64,000 bases of DNA from UBA1723 sp045629285. Lineage in GTDB: Bacteria; Bacteroidota; Bacteroidia; Bacteroidales; Paludibacteraceae. Under the pieces are notes generated by a model. That model ran no database searches and was not told the origin of the DNA. It worked only from the letters and a program-made list of their open reading frames with translations. Where the stretch lies: positions 130,587-194,586 of the forward strand of contig JAZQQY010000052.1 in the NCBI GenBank assembly GCA_045629285.1, read 5' to 3'. A program made the translations under genes and the position numbers. Of the stretch, positions 25,953 to 36,900 are shown piece after piece (position 1 is the stretch's first letter; every line of letters begins with the position of its first letter).

Positions 25953-26083
25953 TCCACAACCGTAGGAATGTTTTTGCCACGTCTGATTGTAATATCAAGA
26001 AAGTTGGATGTAAAACTATGAATGTGTTCCCGAAACTACCATCTCTTTTCGCATAATTCTTATTTCCAATGAGCTATGAAAGC

Positions 26084-26345
26084 TATCTTTGTATCAACAA
26101 AAGAGAGATAAAATACATTTAATAATACTAGGTTCTTTCTAATTTTATTGTTTTCTTCTGTTTGAAAAGTGCAGGAGTTTTCCTATCCCTATTAACCTGC
26201 GCTTTTCATCAGAGGAAATATTGTTGAAAATTTAAGGTTATCAGCATACAACAAATTTTCGATATAGTCAGACCCTGTCGGACTCAAAAAATGAACTGAC
26301 TATAATAAAATGGAGACGTTTTGGTAACGTCTCCATTTTATTTTA
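26084..26345 (+). ncRNA. Candidate small RNA gene of unknown class
   Basis: The 530-base gap before tpiA (other strand) holds no reading frame, but has a full transcription-unit layout. A -7 box TATCTTTG is at 26084-26091 (predicted start about 26098). A long hairpin is at 26154-26216: TCTTCTG/CAGAGGA plus GAAAAGTGCAGG/CCTGCGCTTTTC, about 19 pairs including two wobbles, with a 20-base loop. A second stem, TATAGTCAG (26263-26271)/CTGACTATA (26296-26304), follows, and a strong terminator ends it at 26306-26340. The length would be about 245 bases. No tmRNA, SRP or RNase P core motif was recognised. A -33 box is not convincing. Confidence 0.45.
26306..26340. terminator. Bidirectional GAGACG-family terminator
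   Basis: GGAGACGTT (26312-26320) pairs with AACGTCTCC (26326-26334), with A/T flanks extending the symmetry to 26306-26340. It lies between the candidate small RNA (plus) and the tpiA 3' end (minus) and can serve both. Confidence 0.8.
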
Positions 26346-26422
26346 TCGTGATTTCCAGACACAAAAAAGGTGTGCATCCTTTCGAAAGCACACCCGTATT
26401 TTTTCAGATACTTAGAAGAGAA

Positions 26423-27178
26423 TTACTTCCAAGCCTCGATGATCTGCATGAAATCAGCAGCCTTAAGAGCAGCACCACCGATCAAACCACCGTCGATATC
26501 TGGCTGAGCGAACAACTCAGGAGCGTTGCTTCCCTTGCAAGAACCACCGTAAAGGATAGATGTGTTCTCAGCTGTTGCCTTGTCGTACTTAGCAGCGATA
26601 GAAGCACGGATAGAAGCGTGAACCTCCTGTGCCTGAGCTGAAGTAGCTGTCAAACCTGTACCGATAGCCCAAACTGGCTCGTATGCAATAACAACCTTAG
26701 CGAAATCTGCTGCAGAAAGAGTGTAAACAGCTGCCATCTGACCCTCGATAACTGACTTGAATGTATTAGCCTCACGCTCTTCCTTAACCTCACCTACACA
26801 GAAGATTGGAGTTAGACCGTTAGCCAAAGCCAAGTTAAGCTTCTTGATTAGAAGTGCGTTGTCCTCACCGAGGTACTGACGACGCTCTGAGTGACCTAGG
26901 ATACAGTACTTAGCACCTGTAGAAGCAACCATGCTTGCAGAAACCTCACCTGTGAATGCACCCTTCTCGTTTGCTGAACAATCCTCAGCACCAACACCGA
27001 TAACTGTTCCCTTAACTGTCTCAGCAACTGCTGCAACTGAGATGTATGGAGTACAAACTACTACATCACACTTTGGAGTCTTACCTGCCAATGCGTTCTT
27101 CAAGTCGTTTGCTAGAGCGATACCCTCCTGAAGAGTTGTATTCATCTTCCAGTTTCCTGCTACGATTTTCTTTCTCAT
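26423..27178 (-). CDS. tpiA: Triosephosphate isomerase
   Basis: 251 residues. It interconverts glyceraldehyde-3-phosphate and dihydroxyacetone phosphate in glycolysis. Lys is in AGNWKMN, His in CILGHSERR, the catalytic Glu in AYEPVWAIGTG, and the phosphate loop is in ILYGGS. The length is normal. Its codon use is strongly biased, as for a highly expressed gene. It is last in the birA-ruvX-def-DUF1599-BT_3928-tpiA series but has its own promoter at 27214. Confidence 0.98.
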   Translation of the reverse strand: MRKKIVAGNWKMNTTLQEGIALANDLKNALAGKTPKCDVVVCTPYISVAAVAETVKGTVIGVGAEDCSANEKGAFTGEVSASMVASTGAKYCILGHSERRQYLGEDNALLIKKLNLALANGLTPIFCVGEVKEEREANTFKSVIEGQMAAVYTLSAADFAKVVIAYEPVWAIGTGLTATSAQAQEVHASIRASIAAKYDKATAENTSILYGGSCKGSNAPELFAQPDIDGGLIGGAALKAADFMQIIEAWK

Positions 27179-27213
27179 TTTCGTTTATATTTAATTATGT
27201 TTATTCTAGTTTG

Positions 27214-27221
27214 CAAAGATA
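27214..27221 (-). promoter_or_regulatory. -7 element of tpiA
   Basis: The minus strand reads TATCTTTG (exact TAnnTTTG), 35 bases before the ATG. A TTTA near 27241-27244 is at -33 distance. Confidence 0.75.
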
Positions 27222-27280
27222 ATATATTTAGATGATTATCTAAAGCTTGTTAAAAATTTTGTCTTTATGTCGACGCGATT

Positions 27281-28456
27281 TTATGCTTCTGCGGTTCCGT
27301 TCTTCTTGCTCTTTCCCTTCCAATAACGGTAGAGCAGTTTCGCCAACTCTATCAGGTAATCGTAGATGAGTATGGCAAGCAGCGGCGCTCCGAAGAATAC
27401 GATGCTTTTCCAGAAGTCGTCCCATCCGTCTGAAATCTCGGTGTCTTCCGAAAAAACTTCTTCCATCGGTTTCTCATAAGTCGGTATCTGATACGATGAG
27501 AATTTCTCTTCTACGATTCCGTCTTTCATTAGGAATAACTCTGGATTTGAACGAACGAATGCATCTGTAAGGTTTCGTTCAATATATAGGAACGGATATT
27601 CTGCTCCCGATGTCTCTACTATGTATTCGTCCACTTCACGACTGTTGGGGTCGGCTGTGGATAGCATTGCAAAGTTATAGCCGTTGGCTTTGCAATATGT
27701 ATAAAGTTTGTTGAGTTTCTTTCTGTATGTTGTGCTGGCTAAAGTGATGTCCGGACTTACTAATATGAAGGAGTATCCGTCGTGAGACATGGCCTCTTTT
27801 GTCTGTTCTTCTATCGCTATCTTATGCTTGTCTGCATATTCTATCACTTTATGAATGGATTCACCTTCCTTGCAGACTGTTAGGTCAAGAATTGGGAGTG
27901 AAAAATAGCAGTGGATTGCCATCACGATAGAAAAGGCGAATCCGTAGATTGAGATAATCCACTCCGTTCTTTTCGTATAAAGGGCTATATTGTAGTTCCT
28001 CCAGTGGAAAATCAGAGCTGCAAGTGCCAACAATATCACGTTGTGTGCGATTGAACTGCCGAATGTATGAGCACTGATTGTGTGGTTGATTCCATCATAA
28101 ATGTCAGGACATTGATGTAGGGTGGTGGCGGACGATATGATCTGTACTGTCAGGAATATGGTCGCCATTATGGATGTCCACTTTATTTTTGCTCCTAACG
28201 TCATGCAGACTCCGATGACGAACTGCATCGATGATATGCTGATGGAGATGATATACGACAATGGTTTCAACACGTCTAATCCAAGACAGTGCAAATATCT
28301 GTCGCATAGGATGTTTGACCCGACTGGATCAACAATGGATTCATATCCAGGAATGAGACACAACAATCCTACTATAAGGCGCGACACAAAAACCAATGTC
28401 TTGCGTAACGTCGTATTCTTAAGTTTTTTGATAAGGACTGATAGTTTGGCTCTCAT
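27281..28456 (-). CDS. BT_3928-family DoxX-like membrane protein
   Basis: 391 residues from the ATG at 28456 (MRAKLSVLIKKL). The open frame extends to 28681 but would overlap the DUF1599 gene by 180 bases, so the internal ATG is used. The N-terminal half holds four DoxX-type helices at about 18-165 (LIVGLLCLIPGYES ... SSMQFVIGVCMTLGAKI). A fifth helix follows, then a soluble thioredoxin-fold-like domain at about 205-335 without a CXXC pair, and a C-terminal helix near 360. The family is conserved in Bacteroidota in this same gene order. The function is not established. Confidence 0.82.
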   Translation of the reverse strand: MRAKLSVLIKKLKNTTLRKTLVFVSRLIVGLLCLIPGYESIVDPVGSNILCDRYLHCLGLDVLKPLSYIISISISSMQFVIGVCMTLGAKIKWTSIMATIFLTVQIISSATTLHQCPDIYDGINHTISAHTFGSSIAHNVILLALAALIFHWRNYNIALYTKRTEWIISIYGFAFSIVMAIHCYFSLPILDLTVCKEGESIHKVIEYADKHKIAIEEQTKEAMSHDGYSFILVSPDITLASTTYRKKLNKLYTYCKANGYNFAMLSTADPNSREVDEYIVETSGAEYPFLYIERNLTDAFVRSNPELFLMKDGIVEEKFSSYQIPTYEKPMEEVFSEDTEISDGWDDFWKSIVFFGAPLLAILIYDYLIELAKLLYRYWKGKSKKNGTAEA

Positions 28457-28497
28457 GTTTGTTCGGATGGAAATCGATTCAGTATGATATGGATTTC

Positions 28498-29046
28498 CTA
28501 CAAATTCTCTGCTTCGTCGATTTTGATTAGGCCGAACATGGCATAGTTGACCATATCCATATAGTTGGCCTCGATTCCCTCTGAGATGATTGTTTTGCCG
28601 TCGTTGCTCTCGATCTGCTTGGTACGGTAAATCTTCATTAGAATCAAATCTGTGTACGATGTTGTGCGCATGCTCCTCCATGCTTCATCGTAGTCGTGGT
28701 TCTTTGCTAGCATCAATGAGCGAGTCTTCTGCATATACTCATCGTATAATCCAAGAGCTTCGTCGACAGTGACATCGTCACCGTCAGCATAGCCTTTGCT
28801 TAGTTGGATCATACCCATGATTGCGTAGTTGACAATTCCGATCAACTCTGGCTGGATGCCTTCGTCGACACGATGTTCACCCTTTGTCTCCAAAGTGCGG
28901 ATTCTATTCGCCTTGATGAAAATCTGGTCGGTGATCGAACATGGACGCATGATTCTCCATGCTGCACCGTAGTCCTTTAATTTCTTTGAGTAAACGTCGC
29001 GGCAAAGTTTAATCGCCTTATCGAATTGAGCTTCTGTCTTCGCCAT
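28498..29046 (-). CDS. DUF1599 protein, two tandem copies of the domain
   Basis: 182 residues from the ATG at 29046 (MAKTEAQFDKAIKLC), which is 2 bases after the def stop. An earlier start at 29076 would lie inside def. It has an internal duplication: KDYGAAWRIMRPCSITDQI (about 26-44) is matched by HDYDEAWRSMRTTSYTDLI (about 117-135), each followed by R..t.E. DUF1599 belongs to an all-alpha fold recalling MazG/dUTPase-type proteins, but no activity is assigned. It is co-transcribed with def and ruvX by spacing. Confidence 0.85.
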   Translation of the reverse strand: MAKTEAQFDKAIKLCRDVYSKKLKDYGAAWRIMRPCSITDQIFIKANRIRTLETKGEHRVDEGIQPELIGIVNYAIMGMIQLSKGYADGDDVTVDEALGLYDEYMQKTRSLMLAKNHDYDEAWRSMRTTSYTDLILMKIYRTKQIESNDGKTIISEGIEANYMDMVNYAMFGLIKIDEAENL

Positions 29047-29048
29047 GA

Positions 29049-29600
29049 TTATACAGTCTTGACGTTGTATCTGCATCTAACCTTACCTTTAAGCATAGCA
29101 CTGATCTTGCTCTTGTTCATTGTGCGACGGATAGGAGAAATTCTGTCGATGAACACCTTGCCCAACAAGTGGTCGTACTCGTGCTGGATAACGCGTGCGA
29201 AGAAGTTTTCATACTCCTCGTCGTGCCACTCGAAGTTCTCATCCTGGTATTTAATGCGGATCTTCTTGGAACGCTTTACTGATTCTGAAATTCCTGGTAG
29301 ACTCAAGCATCCCTCTTCTCCCTTCTCCTCTTCTTCGCTGTAGAAAGTGATCTCTGGGTTGATGAATGTCTTCTTGAAATCCTTATAGATAGGATCTTCC
29401 TCAGCCAAACAAGTCAAATCAACGATGAAAAGTTTGATAGACAAGTTTACCTGTGGAGCTGCCAAACCAACGCCCTCAGCGTTAGTCAGTGTCTTATACA
29501 TGTCTTCGATTACCGTTGGCAAGTTAGGGTAATCAGGAGTGATATCTGAAGCTACTTTCTTAAGTACGGGCAATCCGTATACTGTAATAGGATATATCAT
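29049..29600 (-). CDS. def: Peptide deformylase
   Basis: 183 residues. It removes the formyl group from nascent N-termini. The three metal-site motifs are GVGLAAPQV (motif I), EEGCLSLPG (motif II, metal Cys) and QHEYDHLLG (motif III, two metal His and catalytic Glu). An insertion of about 15 residues between motifs I and II (TCLAEEDPIYKDFKK) is typical of Bacteroidota type enzymes. It is 12 bases downstream of ruvX. Confidence 0.97.
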   Translation of the reverse strand: MIYPITVYGLPVLKKVASDITPDYPNLPTVIEDMYKTLTNAEGVGLAAPQVNLSIKLFIVDLTCLAEEDPIYKDFKKTFINPEITFYSEEEEKGEEGCLSLPGISESVKRSKKIRIKYQDENFEWHDEEYENFFARVIQHEYDHLLGKVFIDRISPIRRTMNKSKISAMLKGKVRCRYNVKTV

Positions 29601-29612
29601 CTTTTTCTATTT

Positions 29613-30041
29613 TTATAGGAATCTCATTCTCTGACTTTCAAGATAGGATTGCAGAATGATCACTGCACTCACTTTGTCAACCAATTTTTTGTTTTCACGA
29701 CGCTCTTTCTTCTTGACGCCGCTTTCCAAAATCGCACGGTTGGCTAGCACTGATGTGAATCTCTCGTCGTGAAATTCGATCGGCATGTCTGGAAACTTGT
29801 TCTTGAATCCTCTCACGAACGGCTCGATGTATTTCATTGAAGCCGACGCTTCACCATTCATATTCTGAGGTTTGCCGATAACGACTTTGTCGACTTTTTC
29901 TTTAGCGAAATAGTCGGCCAAAAATTGGAAAATTTTGTCTGGAGAAACTGTATCCAAACCATTGGCTATGATCTGCTCTGGATCTGTGGCTGCTAGCCCG
30001 ATACGTTTCTGTCCGTAGTCTATTGCGAGTATTCTTCCCAT
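29613..30041 (-). CDS. ruvX: Holliday junction resolvase-like protein RuvX (YqgF)
   Basis: 142 residues from the ATG at 30041 (MGRILAIDYGQKRIGLA). The earlier in-frame start at 30062 adds seven atypical residues. It has an RNase H-like fold: Asp in AIDYGQKR, VVIGKPQNMNG, Glu/Asp in FHDERFTSVLA, and a C-terminal Asp in VDKVSAVIILQSYL. In other bacteria YqgF trims 16S rRNA 5' ends or resolves DNA junctions. It is coupled to def. Confidence 0.92.
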   Translation of the reverse strand: MGRILAIDYGQKRIGLAATDPEQIIANGLDTVSPDKIFQFLADYFAKEKVDKVVIGKPQNMNGEASASMKYIEPFVRGFKNKFPDMPIEFHDERFTSVLANRAILESGVKKKERRENKKLVDKVSAVIILQSYLESQRMRFL

Positions 30042-30098
30042 CCTGTATAATTCAGATGGCAAAAGTAATATTTTCTTGTCAATTATGCATTATGCATT

Positions 30099-30842
30099 TT
30101 AACAAAACACTACCTCTTTGAATGCGAACTTCATAATCTTTCCGCTGTCGCTCTCCATTATCAGTCTGCCTTCTGGTGCGACGTCGATGATTTTAGCTTT
30201 GAATATAGTGTCTGTCGACGGTAGTCTGTAGTCTGCCATTTCGTTGAAACGGTAGAGTCGGGCAATGTAGTCTTCCCTAAGCCTCTCCTGATTTCCGTTG
30301 GCAAGCATTGCATATCGGCGGAGTAGGGCGTTGCATAGCAGATTCAATTCCGTCGGTATATCGTATGTCTGCCCTGTGATGTTTGTCAGTGAAATTGGGT
30401 TAGGTGCGTCGCTCAAGAATTTCTCTTGGTTGATGTTTAGTCCGATACCGATGATGGAACTGTCAATAGTGTGGCCGACGATGGAGTTCTCAATCAATAT
30501 TCCGCAGATTTTTTTCTTGCCGACGTATATGTCGTTAGGCCATTTTATGCAGACTCCTTCTATATTTTTCGACAACAGATAGTCTGAGATACCGAGCGAC
30601 ATGGCGATCGATATGAAAAAGTGGTCGACGATGGATAGAAATTCCGGGCGAAGAAGTAGACTCATAGTGATGTTCTTCTTCGTTTCCGACTCCCAGTGGT
30701 TGCCGGGTTGACCTTTGCCTGCCGTTTGCTCTATGGCTCTGACGACTGTTCCTTCGTCCATGTCCGGCACCATTCTCAGCAAGTCTCCTAGTGTGTTGTT
30801 TGTGCTGCTGAGACTCTCTTTCTCTATTAGATGAATCTGCAT
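30099..30842 (-). CDS. birA: Biotin--[acetyl-CoA-carboxylase] ligase
   Basis: 247 residues from the ATG at 30842 (MQIHLIEKESLSSTN). The longer frame to 30899 runs through a hairpin and is rejected. It shows SSTNNTL near the N-terminus, GKGQPGNHW (the biotinyl-5'-AMP loop in variant form, usually GRGR.G..W), IKWPNDIYVGKKKICGIL and GIGLNINQ. It lacks the N-terminal DNA-binding domain of Escherichia coli BirA, so it is catalytic only. It is first of the minus-strand birA-ruvX-def series. Confidence 0.93.
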   Translation of the reverse strand: MQIHLIEKESLSSTNNTLGDLLRMVPDMDEGTVVRAIEQTAGKGQPGNHWESETKKNITMSLLLRPEFLSIVDHFFISIAMSLGISDYLLSKNIEGVCIKWPNDIYVGKKKICGILIENSIVGHTIDSSIIGIGLNINQEKFLSDAPNPISLTNITGQTYDIPTELNLLCNALLRRYAMLANGNQERLREDYIARLYRFNEMADYRLPSTDTIFKAKIIDVAPEGRLIMESDSGKIMKFAFKEVVFC

Positions 30843-30863
30843 TTGGAATAAATCAAAATTATA

Positions 30864-30900
30864 AATGCGAAATGCCAAATAAAATTCAGCATTTCGCATT
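30864..30900. repeat. 12-bp perfect inverted repeat
   Basis: AATGCGAAATGC (30864-30875) and GCATTTCGCATT (30889-30900) flank a 13-base loop. It lies between the giant surface-protein gene stop and birA. The arm GCATTTCGCATT recurs at 39518 and 39525. It may end the upstream giant transcript, but the T-run after it is weak. Confidence 0.6.
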
Positions 30901-30926
30901 CTATTACATTCGGCTTTTTATTTGTT

Positions 30927-33900
30927 TTACTGTCGAATCAAAGTGAAGTGACCAGTGTAGATCTTCTTGATCTCTTTGATTTCAATCTCGTACCAGTAGT
31001 CTGTTGTCGGCATAGCCATACCTAGATATGTTCCATCCCAATCCATTTCAGAGTTGCCGGCTCTATACTCGGCAAGCTTCTTACCCCAACGGTCGAAAAT
31101 TCTGATCTTGGCATCTGGGTAAGCCTCTTTCAACACTGGAACGCTGAACACATCGTTCTTTCCGTCTCCGTTTGGAGAGATATGGATAGGGAATTCCAAT
31201 CCAGGAGCATTGATTGTGAATGTTGAGTCAAGCAAACATCCTGCTGCATCGATTACCTGGATTTTGTGCTCTCCGTATTCCAAACTATCCTTAACGGCAT
31301 CCTCAATATGCTCGTCTTTGATTTCGTCAACGATGTAACGGAATGGCTCTGTACCTGTGCCTGGCTGCAAAACGATCTCAATAGAACGGAATGACAATGA
31401 GTCTATTCTGTCGAACTTAGGTGCATATCTGACCTCAAGAGTCGTCTCTGCTGTAAGCTTGCAGGCTCCACGTGTCATGTCGACATTGTAAAAAGCGAAT
31501 CCTGCTTTTGGAGTGACGCTTACCTTTGGACCTGACAATATTGTGCTTCCTAGATTCTCAGGAGATCTCCATTCGTATTGGTCGGCTCTGAATGAAGACG
31601 CATCCAATGTCGCCGCGTGTCCTTCACATATAAACTCAGGTGCAATAATCTCGCCGCTGATTTCTCTGTCGATTATGAACTCAGGATAGTACTCTTTGTC
31701 TCTACAGTAACCACCGTTAGATGCAATCAGTTTCAACGCTTTCTTCTGCATCAAACCTGTGCCGGAGAATACTGCTTCTACATTGGCTCCAGTCTTGGAT
31801 CCGTTGATCAAGCATTCGTCTGCTTCCCAAGTTAGAGATATGTTTGCGCTTGGCTCTGCTTTCGTGATTTGGATAGTTCCCATCTCTCCTTCACATAGAC
31901 GAACGTTGCGGTCCCATTCTACCTCGTATGCAGGGTGAACTGTGATAGAACCTGTTGTTGACTCATCCTGGTTGTCAATGTTATATTTGTAGATGATGTT
32001 GTATGTTGCTGATGCGTTAGGATTGATGCTTGCAAATACATAATCACCTTTCTTTACCATAGGTATAGTCTTCTCTGTAGTTCCGATCTTTTCGACAACT
32101 TTAAATGTCAACTTATCTGGGTGTAGCACTTTGCCTGTGCCAGTCGTGTCTATCTGAACACCAACACCCTCTTCGTTGATACACATGTTGGCTGTCTGAT
32201 TACCATCAATGTCGACAATAGCGGCATCCATCTTTAGTAGTGCATCTGCCTTTAGTGAGATATCCAATGTAGTTCCACAGAACTCAGAATCTGTACCTCT
32301 TTCTCCGTTAGCGATTACAATATGGTATTCGTGATCGCCATCTAAGCTGGCCAATGTCAGACTCTCTCCCTTGTTGACCTCGACTCCATCCTCTTTCCAA
32401 ACAATCTTATCGTTCAAAGTCGTAGTGCTAGTCGGCTGGATGAACGGAATTGTGATAGTCTTTGCCTTAGTACGTACTCCCTCGTAAACGCCGTTGTTCT
32501 CAAGAAGAGCTTCGTTGATTTTTACTTTAGGCTTTGACGTAAAACTTCCTCCCATTGCAATGTAACCATAGTATACACATCCTGAAGATGTTACTCTATA
32601 GCTATATACACCATTGTCGGCAGGTGTTGTTGCATCAATGTGTAGCACCTCAGTGTTGAAACTAGTAAGTGGCGTTCCATCTTTCTGCCATTCAACAGTG
32701 TACTTTCTAGGGTCGAAATCGAATTTAGTTCTGTCTGAATTGATGATTGTGATTGTTAATGGTTCACCTTCACATACAGACCAGTTTGTCGGACTTCCTG
32801 AGATGTCCAACGATTTGTCGATGATTTCAAACTTGAATGAAGCTGCACATGTGTTGTTATATTTTACTTCATATAGTCCTGGAATTGCCGAGAATCGTCC
32901 GTCCTCATGGTCGAAGTCAATAGTTTTCTCGTCTCCATTAGTCAAGTTCTTGTATGTAAACTCCTGTCCGTCGTGTTTTACGTTGAACAAAACGTCAACG
33001 GTGTTGTTACATCCATCGAATGTGACAATTCTATCCTTAGACAATGTATATGTTCCGGTACCGCTATTAGTGTTGAACTCCTCGTCAAACTTGATTGTTG
33101 GAGCTGCTGCACCAATACCCTCTACTCCTGGCTCCTCAACAACAACCAGATGTGCATCAACGGGCCTCTTTGCTTTACATGCACCCTTTGATACCTCAAG
33201 GTTGACTGTGATCTTGTCTCCCTTGTTCGCCAATCCGGCATCTGAAGTGTTGAATGTCTCCATTGCTCCGGTAACACCAGTTGGAGAGACTCTCCAATCG
33301 TATGTAGGTGAACCTGCAGTAACCATGTTCTTTTCAGTCAATACGGCTTTCAAATCAACGCCGATTCCTGGACATGTTTTGTTGTCTCCCTCTATTGCAA
33401 CTTCAAGTTCGTTGACCTCAACTAGGATCTCTTCAAACTTAGAGTGACAAACCTCACCGCTCGACAATTCAAAGAATGCTCTACATTTATATTTTCCGTG
33501 AAGAGTAGCTCTATGTCCGTTCGGATTATCTCCCTCTGCACTCAAATATTCAAGGTTATAATCCTGATTTGAGATTCTGTTTGAAATAGTGTACTGGTCT
33601 GCCAAATCAACGAAATCTCCCTTACAAATAGGCTGTGGCGTAGTTGTCTTCAATCTTGGGTTTGAATAGATTGTGACCATCAACTTTGTCGGCGGACTCA
33701 CTGCACCTGTTCCTCCTCTTGCATCCACTTGTACAACATAGAATGGGAAATCTTTTTCAGTCTCCAAATCTGCATTGTAAGATAGATTTTCCTGACTCAA
33801 ATCAATCTGTGTATATGGTGTAGCTCCAGGATTTCTGATTGGATCCTCCTTGTACCAAATTAGATCACAGTCTAGTGGATTTACACCTCCCTTGTTGCTT

Positions 33901-36900
33901 ATTGTTGCTTGCAAGATAAATGGACTGTTTAGATTATCTGATCCCTCACACATTGTGATTGATGTCACCTCTGGAGAAGGGAACGATGATACGACTGCAG
34001 TCACTTTCTCCTTTGCACTCTCACAACCAGTAGCGGTATTTGTTTGAGATACATAGTATGTTACAGTTCTTCCTGCTGTTGTCTCTCCGGCAATATAATC
34101 AGGAGCTGGCTCAGATGTCAACGGACTCTCGTTTTCGTCATACCAGTTCAATGTGTGTCCTGACTCTGCAATCACGGCTTGACTTTCCTGTTGTAGGAGT
34201 GGCTTATATGCATTTCCTGAAGCATCTGCAAGCAAATACTGAACGAAGAAGTTTGTTCCTGAAGTAGGAGCATCAGTCTTATTGACTGTGATGTCAACAT
34301 CTTTGATAGCTCCGTAGCAAACAGTACTTGCGTATGGTTTTTGTGCATCTGCAGAGTTGTCGTATTGTGCTTGTGCGTAATATGTCAATGTCGTTTTCTC
34401 CGTTGTAGTTGGTGTGATCGAAGCAACTGCATCCGACATGTCCGACTTCTTTGACCACATTGCTTTTGAGTACTCTCCGTCGTTATTATAAGACGAAGTC
34501 AATGGAGTGGCTGTCTCTCCCAAACAATAATTGCTCTGATTTCCAGTCAAATCAAGAGTCGCAACTTCGTGTACAGTGATTGTTAAAGTTGCCTTTTCAC
34601 TCTCGGCTGATGTTTCTGGGTTTGTCTGGCTGACATAAAACTTATGTGTTCCAGGTCCTAATACTGTTGCATCGACACTTGGTGCTGTTGTAGTACCAGT
34701 ACCCTTAGCGTCTGTTGCATTTGTATACCAGTTTAGAATGAATGAACTCTCTTTTGGAGTGACATATTCGCTTAGGTCTGGGATGACATCACCCAAACAC
34801 AACGATTCGTTTGTGACTTCAGGTACTGGTGCGTCGTTGATAACGATTTCAACTTCTACACGCTCGCTGACACAACCTGTCTTCTGGTTGTACTGCTCAG
34901 CCCAAACTGTAATTGTTGTTGCTACATTCAATGGAATGTCCAGACTTGACAATTCAGATGTCGCAGTCTCGGAATCATACCAACGAACTTCGCAATTGTC
35001 ATCAACTTTGTTTACCGCTGCTGATAGTCTGAACTTGTTGGTTTCATCCTTTAGCTGTGGAATAGAAGTCTCAACGTCTGGTTTTCCAGTCTTGTTGACT
35101 GATATTGTCAATGTATGAGTTTCACTCTCACAACCTGTCTTATCATCAATTACTGTGTAGTCGTAAGTATACTTTTCTGTTCCTGTTGTTGCAGGTCCTC
35201 TTAAATCTTTGACGTTTGTTGGTGTTGTCAACCAATTGATTGTCTTGTCTGTGATCTTGAATGTTGGCTCTTCTGTCAACTCGTCCTCACAGAATTCAAT
35301 CCACTCAAGTGTATCGACAGGAGCTGGGTGGGCGATGACCTTGATAGAGTCCCAAACGTAACATTTTTCAGACTCCGGTTTTTGGTTGTCGCGTACCATC
35401 ACGTAGTACACTTTTTCTACATCTTCTGTAATGCTTGTTGCTTTTGCTACTGTTGCCCAGTCTGTCTTGAACTCAAATGTTGTGGCGTTTCCGGTAACAT
35501 CTTTGTCAAGAGCATCTGTCTCTTTTGGTGAAAGGGAATATTTGTCAAACCAAAAAATGTCGAATTTTGCTGTAGGCTCTTTTCCTACTAGTGGGTCGAT
35601 ATCCAGTTTTAGATCTGGGCTCTCCTTACATAATTCAACAACTTTCTTATATTTTAGATCGACATTGTTCTTAATAGTCTCGCTAGCTGTGATATTTAAC
35701 TTGTTTGGCGTGTTGCAAGGAGGACAGTAGTAACGCGCGGAAAGTTGAATACGACCACAGTCATATTCTGTCTTCTTTCCGAATGTGATATTCCAAACCT
35801 GATTGGCTGTTCCTGCATTCGCTTTTCCATAACCGTTGGCTGTTGCTCCGACTAGAGAGATTCCGCAGTCTTCTGAATCTTTTCTCTTATCTGCGATATA
35901 TACGGTTCCTGAAACTCCTGTAAATTCACTTGCCTCTACATAGAACGAACCTGTTTTGCAATCAATGATTGCACCCAAGATGTATTCTGCACCACGAGCT
36001 GTCTTTACTGGAAGCTCTACATCACATTTAACAATACACTCTTGAACTCCGTCAGGATAATACAATGTGAATGATTGAGCTTTTCCTCTCCAGAATTCCT
36101 CTCCAAATGTAAAGCCTCCATTCGATTCTTTTCCTGCAGCGTAAACAACAGGAGTGATTGTTATCTTTCCTTCGTTGCGGTTAGATTCTGTCCATTCTTT
36201 TGTTTCCCAGTTTTGATTCCACTGTGGTGCTTGTTGAGCAAACGCAAACACAGAAAATGTTTTCAAAACAGATGTTGTCGATAGACTTATGATCTGTCCG
36301 TATTTTTGGTCGCTAGAACCTCCTAAACTGATGTTTTCTCCTTGAGGAGCTTTTGTGTCTTCTTTTGTTGGCGCTTTGTATGTCACTTTGGGAAGTGAAG
36401 AGAGATCCTTCTGCATCAGCTGTGTGTTAAACTGAGTCACATCCTCCAACCATACATGATATATAGTGTCTTTTGAAGGCTTGTTTTCGTTGTTGTCAAT
36501 CTCCTTGATTTTGTCGCCGGATACGGAGAATTTGATTTCTCCTCCATTTCCTGTTGTTGTAATGACTTCAAGTGTGTCTTTGTCTGCTTCGTCTGCAGTT
36601 GAAAATGCAGCAAATTGGACAGTTGTCGTGTTCTCTTTGTAGAATTTATTATTTACGACTGCCTCAAATTTGATGTCATCAACACTCGATGGTACTAATG
36701 GGTTTGCTACACAGTTGTCGATAGTGATTAGAGTGTCGATTGGCATGTCCATCTCTGTGACTACGATCTCTGCTATCGCAGGTTCACACTTGTCACATGG
36801 GATATTCTCTCCAATGTAATATGCTATTACCTTATACTTTCCGGCCTCTGAAATCTTTATCTTTGCAGCATTGTATTCTTCAAGATCGTAGCTTGGATCG

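Noticed and set aside
28457..28681. 75-residue N-terminal extension of the BT_3928-family protein
   Set aside because: It would overlap the DUF1599 gene by about 180 bases and its sequence is antigenic-looking, charged and unlike a membrane protein start.
32614..33447. 277-codon plus-strand frame inside the giant surface-protein gene
   Set aside because: Ser/Val-rich translation without signal or motif, fully antisense to an Ig-like region; a shadow of the real gene.
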